From contig NZ_JH601088.1 of the NCBI RefSeq assembly GCF_000245755.1, positions 807,335 to 871,334 of the forward strand: a stretch of 64,000 nt of DNA, read 5' to 3'. Every line of letters begins with the position of its first letter. Positions within the stretch are counted from its first letter, which is position 1. Source of the stretch: Helcococcus kunzii ATCC 51366. GTDB lineage: Bacteria > Bacillota > Clostridia > Tissierellales > Peptoniphilaceae. Of this stretch, positions 25,795-35,082 are shown piece by piece. The position numbers and the translations under genes are program-made. The notes under the pieces are model-generated. The model had not been told where the DNA came from, searched no databases, and saw nothing but the letters and a program-made list of their open reading frames with translations.

Positions 25795-26913
25795 ATGAAA
25801 AAATTAATGGGAATAATTAAATCAGGTATTAACACTAGTGCCTATAATGCTCTATTAAACACAAGACCAGATTATATGCTACCTTTTGGATCAAGATATA
25901 GAGTTATAGACATTACACTTTCAAATTTTTCAGAACATGGCATTACAAATGTCCTATTACATGGTAGCCAACATATAAGATCAACACTTGACCATGTTGG
26001 TAATGGGAAGCATTGGGAAATGGATAAAAGACAAAATGGACTTGTGATTAGTTCACCTACAACTAGTGAAACAGATATTAGAAATAGAAGAATCGCCTCT
26101 TATTATGATTCTCTACCATTTGTTGAAGACAGTCCATGTGAACATGTGTATATTGCAAATCCTATGTTAATCGCAAGGATAGATATAACATCAATTTATA
26201 AAAAATACTGTGAGGGAGATTATGATGTAATTTTCCTTTATAGAAAACAAGAGGATCCTACTGGAAGATATTTAAATGCTAGAAAAGTTATCTTTGATAA
26301 AGAAGGAAATGTAGAAAATATCGGTGTTAATTTAGGTACAAAAAATGTATTTAATTTATTTATGGATCATATAATAATTAAAAAAGAAGTTTTTAAAGAA
26401 GTAATCACAGAAGCAATGGAAACAGAAAATGCATTTACACTTTCTGAATCTATTATAAATAATAAAGATAGACTAAAAATCGGTGTATATGAAATAAAAA
26501 ATCATGTTGAATACATTAGAGATTTAAATTCTTATTATTTAGCAAATCTAAATTTATTGAATCCTGGTATATATGCAGACTTATTCTTATTTGGATCAGG
26601 CATTTTGACAAAAAATAAGGATGAACCTTCTACACTATATCAAGAAGGTAACAATGTAACAAACTCTATAGTTGCAAATGGTTCTATCATTGCAGGAGAA
26701 GTATCAGATTCTGTTATATTTAGAGGTGTTCAAATAGGTAAAAATGCTATAATTAAAAATTCAATAATATTTGAAGGTGCAAAGATTGGGGATGGAGCAA
26801 TAATCGTTAACTCAATTGTTGATAAAAAATCAGTAATTAAAGATGGAGTTTTTGTACAAGGGACAAAAAACAATCCTTATGTTGTTCCTAAGAAATCAGT
26901 ATTGGAGAAGTAA
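25795..26913 (+). CDS. glgD: ADP-glucose pyrophosphorylase regulatory subunit
   Basis: The 372-residue protein is homologous to GlgC (YMLPFGSRYRVIDITLSNF near 28-46) but lacks the GGxGxRL nucleotide loop: that region reads IIKSGINTSAYNAL. This loss is standard for GlgD, which is non-catalytic or weakly catalytic and changes the kinetics of GlgC. Hexapeptide repeats are visible at the C-terminus (about 285-355). TAGGAG lies before the start, and glgA begins directly after its stop. Confidence 0.94.
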   Translation: MKKLMGIIKSGINTSAYNALLNTRPDYMLPFGSRYRVIDITLSNFSEHGITNVLLHGSQHIRSTLDHVGNGKHWEMDKRQNGLVISSPTTSETDIRNRRIASYYDSLPFVEDSPCEHVYIANPMLIARIDITSIYKKYCEGDYDVIFLYRKQEDPTGRYLNARKVIFDKEGNVENIGVNLGTKNVFNLFMDHIIIKKEVFKEVITEAMETENAFTLSESIINNKDRLKIGVYEIKNHVEYIRDLNSYYLANLNLLNPGIYADLFLFGSGILTKNKDEPSTLYQEGNNVTNSIVANGSIIAGEVSDSVIFRGVQIGKNAIIKNSIIFEGAKIGDGAIIVNSIVDKKSVIKDGVFVQGTKNNPYVVPKKSVLEK

Positions 26914-28338
26914 ATGAATATATTATACGTTACTAGTGAATCTACTCCTTTTATAAAAACGGGAGGTTTAGCAGATGTCGCAGGTTCACTTCCAAAATAT
27001 ATTAAGAAACAAGGACATGATATTAGGGTAGTCTTACCTTTATATTCTCAAATCGAAGAAGAATTTAAGAAAAAATTAAAATATCTAAAATATGTATATA
27101 TTGATATAGCCTGGATGCATAGATATTGTGGAATATTTGAAATTGAATATGATGGTGTAACTTACTATCTACTGGATAATCAAGATTATTTCAATAGGCC
27201 AAAAGTTTATGGAGAATTTGATGATGCTGAAAGATTTATTTTCTTTTCTAAAGCAGCAGCTCTTCTTCCAAAAATACTAGAGTTTCCAGTTGATGTTATC
27301 CATACTAATGATTGGCATTCAGGATTAGTGCCAGTTTATGTGAATGATTTTAGAACAGGTGATGACTTTTATAAAGATGTGAAAACTGTTTATACAATTC
27401 ATAATCTTAAATATCAAGGTATTTTCGATGGTTCCGTATTTCATATGACTGGCCTTGATGTAAAATACATGAATTACAATGATTTAGAGCATCATGAAGC
27501 TATAAATTTTATGAAAGGTGGAATTGTACATTCTACTAAATTTAACACAGTTTCAAAGACATATGCACAAGAAATAAGAACTGAATTTTTTGGTGAAGGC
27601 TTAGATCCAGTTATTAATTTCCATTCACACAAATTATCAGGTATAGTAAATGGTTTAGATTTCGATGTATGGAATCCTGAAACAGATAAATTAATTTATA
27701 AGAATTATAATAATAAAACTTATAAATTAAAAGCAGAAAATAAGAAATATTTACAAAAGAAATATGGATTGCCAGTAAGAGAAGATGTGCCATTAATTGG
27801 TATGGTTACAAGACTAACATCAATGAAAGGGCTAGAAATATTAAGATTTGTATTTGAAGAATTAATACAAGAAGATATTCAATTTGTAGTACTTGGTACA
27901 GGAGAATATGAATATGAAGAAATGTTTAAATACTTTGAATATAAATATCCTGATAAAGTGGCAGCAAGGATATACTTCAATGCAGAAGAATCTAATCAAA
28001 TTTATGCAGCATCAGATTTATATATGATGCCATCCATTGCTGAACCTTGTGGTATTTCTCAATTGATTGCCATGAGATATGGATCCTTGCCAATTGTCAG
28101 AGAAACAGGTGGATTAAAAGATACTGTTGAACCATATAATAAGTATGAAAATACAGGTACTGGATTCACTTTTGCAAATATCAATGCTCATGACTTACTG
28201 TTTAAGACAAAAGAAGCAATTCAATTGTACTGTAATGATAGAGAAAAATTTAATATTTTAATAGAAAATGCTATGAAATCTGATTTTGATTGGGAAAGAT
28301 CTTCACAAGAATATATTGAACTATACAGGAGTTTATAG
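26914..28338 (+). CDS. glgA: glycogen synthase (ADP-glucose)
   Basis: The 474-residue GT5 enzyme begins with the ADP-glucose-binding KTGGLADVAGSLPK (about 15-28), has VIHTNDWHSGL and the second-domain EPCGISQLIAMRYG, with the catalytic Glu in that motif. It elongates alpha-1,4-glucan from ADP-glucose. There is no gap to glgD, and the stop overlaps the GTG start of the next gene by one base. Length is normal. Confidence 0.96.
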   Translation: MNILYVTSESTPFIKTGGLADVAGSLPKYIKKQGHDIRVVLPLYSQIEEEFKKKLKYLKYVYIDIAWMHRYCGIFEIEYDGVTYYLLDNQDYFNRPKVYGEFDDAERFIFFSKAAALLPKILEFPVDVIHTNDWHSGLVPVYVNDFRTGDDFYKDVKTVYTIHNLKYQGIFDGSVFHMTGLDVKYMNYNDLEHHEAINFMKGGIVHSTKFNTVSKTYAQEIRTEFFGEGLDPVINFHSHKLSGIVNGLDFDVWNPETDKLIYKNYNNKTYKLKAENKKYLQKKYGLPVREDVPLIGMVTRLTSMKGLEILRFVFEELIQEDIQFVVLGTGEYEYEEMFKYFEYKYPDKVAARIYFNAEESNQIYAASDLYMMPSIAEPCGISQLIAMRYGSLPIVRETGGLKDTVEPYNKYENTGTGFTFANINAHDLLFKTKEAIQLYCNDREKFNILIENAMKSDFDWERSSQEYIELYRSL

Positions 28339-30596
28339 TGAAAAAATATGATGAATTAGAAAATCAAATAGAAGGAAATCTATATGAACTTTTTGCTAAA
28401 GATTTTTCTACAGCTAGAGAAGGCGAAATTTTCGCCTCTCTTGCTAATAGTATTAGAAGATTTATTGGGAAAAAGTGGTTTGAGACATATAGAGATAATA
28501 TAAAAAATAAAGTTATTTATATTCTTTCTTATGAGTATACAATTGGTGATCAATTATTAAAAAATTTAATAAAATTAGACTTCTTAGAAGAAACTAAAGA
28601 AGTGTTAAAGTCAAAAAATATTGACTTTGATGAAATCAGAGAAAAAGATATAGAATTTGCTTTAGGTTTTGGAGACATGGGGGATTCTACCCAAAAATTT
28701 GTCGAATTACTTACAGCAAAAAAAGAAAATGTATATGCTTATGGTTTAAGATACAGAAGGGGGATGTTAAAACAAGAAATTGTACAGGGTGAACAGATAG
28801 AAAAACCTGATGATTGGCAAATAAACAAAAATCCTTGGGAACACGAAAAAGGATTTAGTCATTTTGTTAATTTTAAAGATTTTTCTGTAAAAGCTATACC
28901 TTATGATATCCCAATATTATCAAATGATGGAGAATATGTAAACACATTAAGATTATGGAAAAGTTTTTCTATAAATGATTTGGATTTTCAAATGTTCTCA
29001 AATGGACAAATATTAGATTCATATGATGAGATAAATAGAGCTAATTCTATCGTTGAATTTTTATATCCAAGTGAAAACAATAAAGAAGGATTAAAACTTC
29101 GATTAATGCAGGAGTATTTCTTTGCAAGCTCTTCTATGCAAGATATTTTCAAGAAATTTAAGAAATATCAAGGTAACAATATACTTGAGATGGATAAACA
29201 TATTAAAATTCAGATACATGATGTACATCCAGTGCTTGCAATGCTTGTATTTATTGATTTAGCAATGGGAAAATATGAACTATCATTTGAGGAATCATTA
29301 AATATCGCAAAAAAAGTGTTTGTATTTCTTCATGCATCACTATTACCAGAATCATTCCAAGCGTGGGATATTAATTTAATAGGTGAGGTTTGTCCAAATA
29401 TATTGGATATCATATTTAAACTTGATAAACATATAAAAGCAGAATTCTTATCATCTGAAAGGGATTTTGATTATCCTCTTTTAATTATTAAGGATGGTTA
29501 TGTTGATTTGTTAAACATTGCTTATTATATATCTAATAGTGTTATAACGGTAAGTGATGCACATATTGATTTGATAAAGCACAAATATATGAAAGATCAT
29601 TATAAGAGATATAACTATAAAATGTACAATCTTAATGTACCATTTGATGGTAAACAATATATTAAAGAAATTTATCCAGAATATAAATATAATCCTGAAT
29701 CTAATGGTTATGTCGACTTTGATTTTTATAAAAAAGTTAAAATGGAAAAGAAAATTAAGATGTTAGATCATCTCAATATAGATAAAAATTTAATCAATAT
29801 GAATTCCGCATTTGTTTCACATCTTGGAGTTTTTCATGAATATAAAAGACAAATGCTTTCCGTATTAGGTGTTGCACTGCAATACTTTAGATTAAAGAGA
29901 AATCCAAATTTAGATTTACCTGAAAGGACATATTTATTTGGAGGTAAGACTTATCCTAATTACTATATTGCAAAAGAAACTATTAAATTTATCAATGAAT
30001 TAGCAAATCAAATAAATAATGATTTATTTATTAAAGACAAGATTAAGATTGTATTTATTGAAAATTATAATTTAACTAAATCTAATATAGTAATTCCTGC
30101 AACTGACATATATCAAAAATTAGGTATTTTTTCAATGCAATCGGATGATTATGGTTTGGATAGAGCTATACTAAATGGTTCAGCTATAGTCAGCACAAAT
30201 AGCTATTTTGATGATAATATTCTTAATAAAAATGATGTTAAATCATATACATTTGGTGACAGTAAAGATGACATGATATTTAGTAATAATTATAATTTGT
30301 ATGAATTCTTAGAAAACAATCCAGAAATAGAGGATTTATTTAATTTCTATAGAAGTTTACCAATGAGTACATTTCCATATGATATAGATAAAATTTATAA
30401 TTCGATATATTACTTCAATGATGAAAATCACATTATTAAGGATTTATATGAATACACTGATACATTAGAAAAGGCAATAAAAGATTATTCTGATGAAAAA
30501 TTATGGTATAATAATTGTCTGTATAATGCTGAAAAAGTATTATCTTTAAATGATAAAAATTATTTAGAAAAATATATTGAAATTATGGAGAAATAA
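28338..30596 (+). CDS. glycogen phosphorylase homologue lacking the PLP lysine
   Basis: The 752-residue product aligns along its length with GT35 phosphorylases: YGLRYRRGMLKQEIVQG (near 135), IPYDIPIL and VNTLRLWKS, QEYFFASSSMQDI, IQIHDVHPVLAML, HASLLPESFQAWDINL, HEYKRQ (500-505) and FGGKTYPNYYIAKETI. Yet the PLP loop, normally EASGTGNMKFMLNG, reads SMQSDDYGLDRAILNG (599-614), with R609 where the Schiff-base lysine belongs. The phosphate-contacting Lys-Arg before IHEYK is replaced by Gly-Val (497-498), and the glycine-rich GLGGLG loop near 110-120 reads FGDMGDSTQ. The frame is intact, so this is a divergent, probably non-catalytic member and not a pseudogene. It may regulate or scaffold GlgA/GlgB; a truly different activity is also possible. 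It starts with GTG, overlapping the glgA stop. Confidence 0.85.
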   Translation: MKKYDELENQIEGNLYELFAKDFSTAREGEIFASLANSIRRFIGKKWFETYRDNIKNKVIYILSYEYTIGDQLLKNLIKLDFLEETKEVLKSKNIDFDEIREKDIEFALGFGDMGDSTQKFVELLTAKKENVYAYGLRYRRGMLKQEIVQGEQIEKPDDWQINKNPWEHEKGFSHFVNFKDFSVKAIPYDIPILSNDGEYVNTLRLWKSFSINDLDFQMFSNGQILDSYDEINRANSIVEFLYPSENNKEGLKLRLMQEYFFASSSMQDIFKKFKKYQGNNILEMDKHIKIQIHDVHPVLAMLVFIDLAMGKYELSFEESLNIAKKVFVFLHASLLPESFQAWDINLIGEVCPNILDIIFKLDKHIKAEFLSSERDFDYPLLIIKDGYVDLLNIAYYISNSVITVSDAHIDLIKHKYMKDHYKRYNYKMYNLNVPFDGKQYIKEIYPEYKYNPESNGYVDFDFYKKVKMEKKIKMLDHLNIDKNLINMNSAFVSHLGVFHEYKRQMLSVLGVALQYFRLKRNPNLDLPERTYLFGGKTYPNYYIAKETIKFINELANQINNDLFIKDKIKIVFIENYNLTKSNIVIPATDIYQKLGIFSMQSDDYGLDRAILNGSAIVSTNSYFDDNILNKNDVKSYTFGDSKDDMIFSNNYNLYEFLENNPEIEDLFNFYRSLPMSTFPYDIDKIYNSIYYFNDENHIIKDLYEYTDTLEKAIKDYSDEKLWYNNCLYNAEKVLSLNDKNYLEKYIEIMEK

Positions 30597-32435
30597 ATGA
30601 CAGAAGTAAAAAACTATTTAGACGATATAAAACTAGGATTAACATATACGCCTGAAAAGTCAACTATTAGAGTGTGGGCACCATCACAAGATAATATAAT
30701 TTTATGTTTATATGACACTTACAATACTCAAAAACGTGATGAGTTTGAAATGAAAAAAAACATTTACGATGTTTTTGAATACTCACTTGAAGGTGATATG
30801 GAGGGTAAATTTTATACTTTTCTAATTGGAAATCAAGAAGTTGTTGATCCTTATGCATTTGCAAGCTCTGCGAATAGCAAAAGAGCAGCTGTTATCGATT
30901 TAGAGAAATCTAATCCTGAAGGTTTTAAGGAACATGAAATACCATTTAATGATAAAGATAAAGCAATTATTGTAGAAACTCATGTTGCCGATATTTCCAT
31001 AGATGTTACTTCGGGGGCAGAAAATAGGGGATTGTTTTTAGGTTCAAGTCAAGAGGGGACAAAATATAATAATTATAGTACGGGTATTGATCATTTTAAG
31101 GATTTAGGTGTTACTCATGTTCACTTATTACCAGTTACAGACTATTTAACAGTTAATGAGTTAAAACCTCTATCACAATATCCTGATAACTACAACTGGG
31201 GATATGATCAAGAGCTATACAACAATATTGAAGGTTCTTTTTCAACTTCGCCAAATGATCCTTATAGTAGAATAAGAGAGTTTAAGACATTTATACAAAG
31301 GTATCATGAAAATGGGATGTCAATTGTTCTAGATGTTGTATATAATCATACCTTTAGATCAAAAGACTCACCTTTTAATGTTATCGAACCTAATTATTAC
31401 TATAGATTAGAAAACGGTTATTTCTCAAATGGGTCAGGTTGTGGTAATGAGTTTGCATCAGATACTCAAATGGGAAGAAAATTTATTGTTGACTCACTAT
31501 GCTATTTAGCGAAAGAGTACAAAATAGATGGATTTAGATTTGATCTAATGGCTTTAACTGATATCGATACAATTATGTTAGCTAAAGAAAAACTTAGAGA
31601 AATAAATCCAAATATTCTTATATATGGTGAGCCATGGATGGCTTTATCTTCACCTTTAGCTTATGAAAAGCAAATTGTTATAGGAGCTCAAAAAGATAAA
31701 GGTTTTGCTATTTTTAATCCATTTTTCAGGGATGCCATAAAGGGAGACAATGATGGTAGTGAAAGAGGGTATATTCAAGGTGAGTATTATTATAAGAAAA
31801 ATATTCAAAATGGGATAATTGGATCGGTTGGATTAAAAAATAATAAGGGAGAGTCATTCGCTAATCCTTTAGAATCAATCAACTATTTTAATGCACATGA
31901 CAATCTAATTTTTTATGATAAATTAGTAAAATCAGATGTAAAAGAGAGTGAAATTAAGGATATCACATATATGGCTTTTTCTCTATTAATGACTAGCCAG
32001 GGGTTACCATTCTTCCATTCTGGAAATTCATTTTTAAGAAATAAAAAGGGCAATCATAATTCATATAATGCTCCAGCTGATGTAAATGGAATTGATTGGG
32101 CGTTGAAAGAAAAAAATTATGATTTGTTTACTAAGATTAAGGAATTAATTTCATTAAGAAAAGAATTGGGTATATTTAATCTGAAAACTGAAAATGAAGT
32201 AAGAGAAAAGATTGAATTTTTAAATGATTTAAAAGATTCACTAATTGCATATACAATAAAAGGTGAGACAGATAATTATCTAATAATTCATAATTTTGGT
32301 AATTCTTCTGAAGAAATACCTATGTTTGAAGATATGGATAAATTAAATCTGATTTGGAAAAATAAAAGAATAGATGAAACTGTAACAACAATTGAGATTG
32401 AAAAATACACAACAAATATTTACAAAATTTTATAG
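30597..32435 (+). CDS. pulA: type I pullulanase (glycogen debranching)
   Basis: The 612-residue GH13 protein has an N-terminal CBM48 domain (about 12-95), the type I pullulanase hallmark YNWGYDQ (about 199-205), VVYNHTFR, nucleophile Asp in DGFRFDLMAL, acid Glu in IYGEPW and the third carboxylate in NAHDN. It hydrolyses alpha-1,6 branches. No signal peptide is present, so it acts in the cytoplasm on stored glycogen. The start codon follows the previous stop directly. Confidence 0.94.
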   Translation: MTEVKNYLDDIKLGLTYTPEKSTIRVWAPSQDNIILCLYDTYNTQKRDEFEMKKNIYDVFEYSLEGDMEGKFYTFLIGNQEVVDPYAFASSANSKRAAVIDLEKSNPEGFKEHEIPFNDKDKAIIVETHVADISIDVTSGAENRGLFLGSSQEGTKYNNYSTGIDHFKDLGVTHVHLLPVTDYLTVNELKPLSQYPDNYNWGYDQELYNNIEGSFSTSPNDPYSRIREFKTFIQRYHENGMSIVLDVVYNHTFRSKDSPFNVIEPNYYYRLENGYFSNGSGCGNEFASDTQMGRKFIVDSLCYLAKEYKIDGFRFDLMALTDIDTIMLAKEKLREINPNILIYGEPWMALSSPLAYEKQIVIGAQKDKGFAIFNPFFRDAIKGDNDGSERGYIQGEYYYKKNIQNGIIGSVGLKNNKGESFANPLESINYFNAHDNLIFYDKLVKSDVKESEIKDITYMAFSLLMTSQGLPFFHSGNSFLRNKKGNHNSYNAPADVNGIDWALKEKNYDLFTKIKELISLRKELGIFNLKTENEVREKIEFLNDLKDSLIAYTIKGETDNYLIIHNFGNSSEEIPMFEDMDKLNLIWKNKRIDETVTTIEIEKYTTNIYKIL

Positions 32436-32443
32436 GAGGAAAT

Positions 32444-34138
32444 ATGGATTATAAGTCAGTATATAACGAATGGCTAAATAACAGCTATTTCGACGAAGAA
32501 ACCAGAAAAGAAATTTTATCTCTTGAAGGTAATGAAGTAGAAATAGAAGATAGATTTTATCAAAATCTAAAATTTGGTACTGCTGGTTTAAGAGGTAAAA
32601 TTGGAGCAGGTACAAATAGAATGAACAAATACACTGTTTCACTTGCAACTCAAGGGCTTGCTGATACAATTAATGAATATGGTCAAGAAGCAATGCATAG
32701 GGGAGTTGCTATTTCTCATGATGTAAGACATAAATCTAGAGAATTTGCAGAAATTACTGCTTCTGTTTTGGCGGCTAATGGAATAAAAGTATTTATTCAT
32801 AAGGATATAACTCCAACTCCATTACTTTCATATACAATAAGAAAATTAGGAACAATTTCTGGTGTTATGATTACAGCATCACATAATCCAAGAGAGTATA
32901 ATGGCTATAAAGCATATTGGGAAGAAGGATCTCAAATTTTAGATGATATTGCTAATAAAATTTTAGAAAACATTGAAAAAGTTGGTGATTACAGCAATGT
33001 TAAAATGATGGATTACAATGAGGGCTTAAACAAAGGAATTATTGAAATTGTTGATCAAAATGTTATTGATTCATATTTCCGTGATGTATTAAATCTTTCT
33101 ATTGAAGATGAAAATATTGATAAGAGCATTAACATTGTCTATTCTCCATTAAATGGTACTGGTAGAGAGCTAATTACAAAGATTCTTAAAGAAAGAGGAT
33201 TTGAAAATGTTCATGTAGTTAAAGAACAAGAAATGCCAGATCCAGATTTTACTACAGTTGGTTATCCAAATCCAGAAGATCCTAAAGCATTTAAGCTTTC
33301 TGAAGAATTAGGTAGAGAAGTTGGTGCGGAATTATTAATAGCAACTGATCCTGATGCAGATAGAACGGCACTTGAAGTAAGGGATAAAGAAGGTAACTAC
33401 ATTTTCTTAACTGGTAATGAAATTGGTACTTTACTAACAAATTACATTCTTTCAAGACTTTATGAAAGAGGAGAATTACCTGAAAATCCAGTGATAGTTA
33501 AATCAATTGTAAGTTCAGATTTACCTGATAAAATAGCTAAAAAATATGGTGTTGAAAGCGAAAATGTGTTAACTGGTTTCAAAAATATTTATGCTCCAGC
33601 TAACGAATGGGATAAGACAAAAGAAAAGACTTTTGTGTTTGGTTATGAAGAAAGTATAGGATATTCATATGGTTCCAATGTAAGGGATAAGGATGCCGTT
33701 TCATCTGCGATGATGATTGCTGAGATGGCTGCATACTATAAAGCTCAAGGCAAATCTTTATTAGATGTGCAACAAGAGCTTTATGATGAATTTGGATATC
33801 ACGGTTCAAAACTTATTTCAATCGTTTTAGAAGGATTAGATGGGCAAAAATTAATTGGTAGAATTATGGAAGATTTTAGAAATAATCCTATTAAAGAAAT
33901 TAATGGTCATAAATTGGTAGAAGTAATTGATTATGCAAATGATGAAACAGGTCTACCTAAATCAAATGTAATGAAATATATTTTAGATGATGGTTCATGG
34001 TATGTTTTAAGACCATCTGGTACTGAACCAAAGATTAAATTATATATTTATTCAAACGCAGAAACTAAAGAAGCTGGGGATAATATGGTTAATGCTATAT
34101 TTGAAGCCGCAAATGGGAAGATTAGGGAAACAGAGTAA
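32444..34138 (+). CDS. pgcA: phosphoglucomutase (alpha-D-phosphohexomutase family)
   Basis: The 564-residue enzyme has the phosphoserine loop TASHNPREYNGYK (about 144-156), the Mg loop DPDADRT (about 303-309), the sugar-binding GYEES and the phosphate-binding RPSGTEPKIK near the C-terminus. It interconverts glucose-6- and glucose-1-phosphate and so links glycogen synthesis and breakdown with glycolysis. It is the last gene of the operon, eight bases after pulA with AGGAGG upstream; the terminator lies at 34201-34267. Confidence 0.93.
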   Translation: MDYKSVYNEWLNNSYFDEETRKEILSLEGNEVEIEDRFYQNLKFGTAGLRGKIGAGTNRMNKYTVSLATQGLADTINEYGQEAMHRGVAISHDVRHKSREFAEITASVLAANGIKVFIHKDITPTPLLSYTIRKLGTISGVMITASHNPREYNGYKAYWEEGSQILDDIANKILENIEKVGDYSNVKMMDYNEGLNKGIIEIVDQNVIDSYFRDVLNLSIEDENIDKSINIVYSPLNGTGRELITKILKERGFENVHVVKEQEMPDPDFTTVGYPNPEDPKAFKLSEELGREVGAELLIATDPDADRTALEVRDKEGNYIFLTGNEIGTLLTNYILSRLYERGELPENPVIVKSIVSSDLPDKIAKKYGVESENVLTGFKNIYAPANEWDKTKEKTFVFGYEESIGYSYGSNVRDKDAVSSAMMIAEMAAYYKAQGKSLLDVQQELYDEFGYHGSKLISIVLEGLDGQKLIGRIMEDFRNNPIKEINGHKLVEVIDYANDETGLPKSNVMKYILDDGSWYVLRPSGTEPKIKLYIYSNAETKEAGDNMVNAIFEAANGKIRETE

Positions 34139-34140
34139 TA

Positions 34141-34314
34141 AAAAAGCAAAAAAAGATAAAAAAGCAAAAAAAGATAAAATTTATATGTCGCTACTCCGCG
34201 GCAAATAAAAAGTCAGAAAAATAGTTTTGGTTATCTAAAGCTATGTGGTCTGACTTTTTATTTTTGCTCGTTTTACGCGAAAAATTATAAATTTTATCTT
34301 TTTTTTACGCGAAA
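34141..34314. repeat. nested inverted and direct repeats after the glycogen operon
   Basis: An 18-bp unit is tandemly duplicated exactly (34141-34158 and 34159-34176). AAAAAAAGATAAAATTTATA (34166-34185) is a perfect 20-bp inverted repeat of 34286-34305. Inside lies the terminator stem at 34201-34267, and TTTTACGCGAAA occurs twice (34271-34282, 34303-34314). The GC-rich CGCTACTCCGCGGC at 34190-34202 stands out. The whole could be a small non-autonomous element or a structured 3' end of the operon RNA. The remainder of the 430-base gap holds a second terminator and the next promoter. Confidence 0.7.
34201..34267 (+). terminator. terminator of the glycogen operon
   Basis: GCAAATAAAAAGTCAGA (34201-34217) pairs with TCTGACTTTTTATTTTTGC (34249-34267) with a two-base bulge; the downstream arm supplies the T-rich tract. 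Confidence 0.75.
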
Positions 34315-34422
34315 TTGTGTGGGGCTAGGGTGTTTGTTGATTATTTTGAAGTATATATGAAATGATTGATGGAAAATTGTATTTAAAAAAATTGTATTTA
34401 AAAAATTAATAATTTTGAGAAA

Positions 34423-34453
34423 GAGGGTTAGAGTTAAATCTAACTCTTTTTTT
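34423..34453 (+). terminator. second intrinsic terminator before the FHA gene
   Basis: GGGTTAGA, loop GTTAAA, TCTAACTC, then seven T. It shows the same stem-loop design as 5264-5287 and the IS hairpin at 49-72. It lies about 285 bases after the glycogen operon with no gene between. Confidence 0.75.
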
Positions 34454-34499
34454 AATAATTTCTTAATAATTACTTTATAAGATTGTAAAGTAAGGTGTG

Positions 34500-34528
34500 T
34501 TGTTCATTATTATGTAATTTGATATAAT
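34500..34528 (+). promoter_or_regulatory. promoter of the FHA-SEDS-PBP operon
   Basis: TTGTTC (34500-34505), 17-base spacer, TATAAT (34523-34528) with TG one base before the -10. The start codon follows 40 bases later. Confidence 0.65.
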
Positions 34529-34567
34529 TATTTTAAATTAGAATAAATAAAAGTAACAGGAGAAAAA

Positions 34568-35074
34568 ATGAGAGAGATAGTTAATGGATTACGTAATGTA
34601 TTCTTCACAGATTTTATTGGTGATTTGAATTTGTATACAATCATTTCTTCAGTGTTTAAGTTTGTTTTTGTATTTATCGTTCTTTATTATATTTATATTA
34701 TTGTTAAATTGATTATTCTTGATATTAAAAATATTGATTTAGTAAATAAGGTAGAGAAGGCGTATATTACATTTATTGATCATGGAGAGCAAAGAAAGTA
34801 TTTATTAGAAAATTTAACTACAATTGGTAGAAGTTTTTCAAATGATATTGTACTGGATAGTAAGATTGTGTCAAAACATCATGCGGATATAAAAAAATCA
34901 GATGGTAGTTATTATATTATTGATTTAAATTCTTCAAATGGTACTAAGTTAAATGGAGAGTTTGTTGAGAAAAATTTAGAGTTATTAGATAAAGATGTCA
35001 TTGAAATAGGTGATTATAAATTATATTATTCACTTGAAATACAAGATATTGAAAAATATAAAGAAGAAATATAG
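34568..35074 (+). CDS. membrane-anchored FHA domain protein
   Basis: The 168-residue protein has a membrane segment at about 24-50 and a C-terminal FHA domain (about 72-155) with the phosphothreonine-binding set GRS (near 86), SKHHADI and NSSNGTKLNG. FHA domains bind phosphothreonine made by Ser/Thr kinases. It precedes a SEDS protein (8-base gap) and a transpeptidase, a grouping known from pknB-type clusters, where FhaA/FhaB connect kinase signals to cell-wall growth. No kinase gene is in the window. Confidence 0.9.
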   Translation: MREIVNGLRNVFFTDFIGDLNLYTIISSVFKFVFVFIVLYYIYIIVKLIILDIKNIDLVNKVEKAYITFIDHGEQRKYLLENLTTIGRSFSNDIVLDSKIVSKHHADIKKSDGSYYIIDLNSSNGTKLNGEFVEKNLELLDKDVIEIGDYKLYYSLEIQDIEKYKEEI

Positions 35075-35082
35075 GAGCAATT

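Noticed and set aside
34141..34176. A-rich tandem repeat as coding KKAKKD-type tail of the phosphomutase
   Set aside because: Two in-frame stop codons (34136-34141) end the phosphomutase first, and its RPSGTEPK end is already complete.
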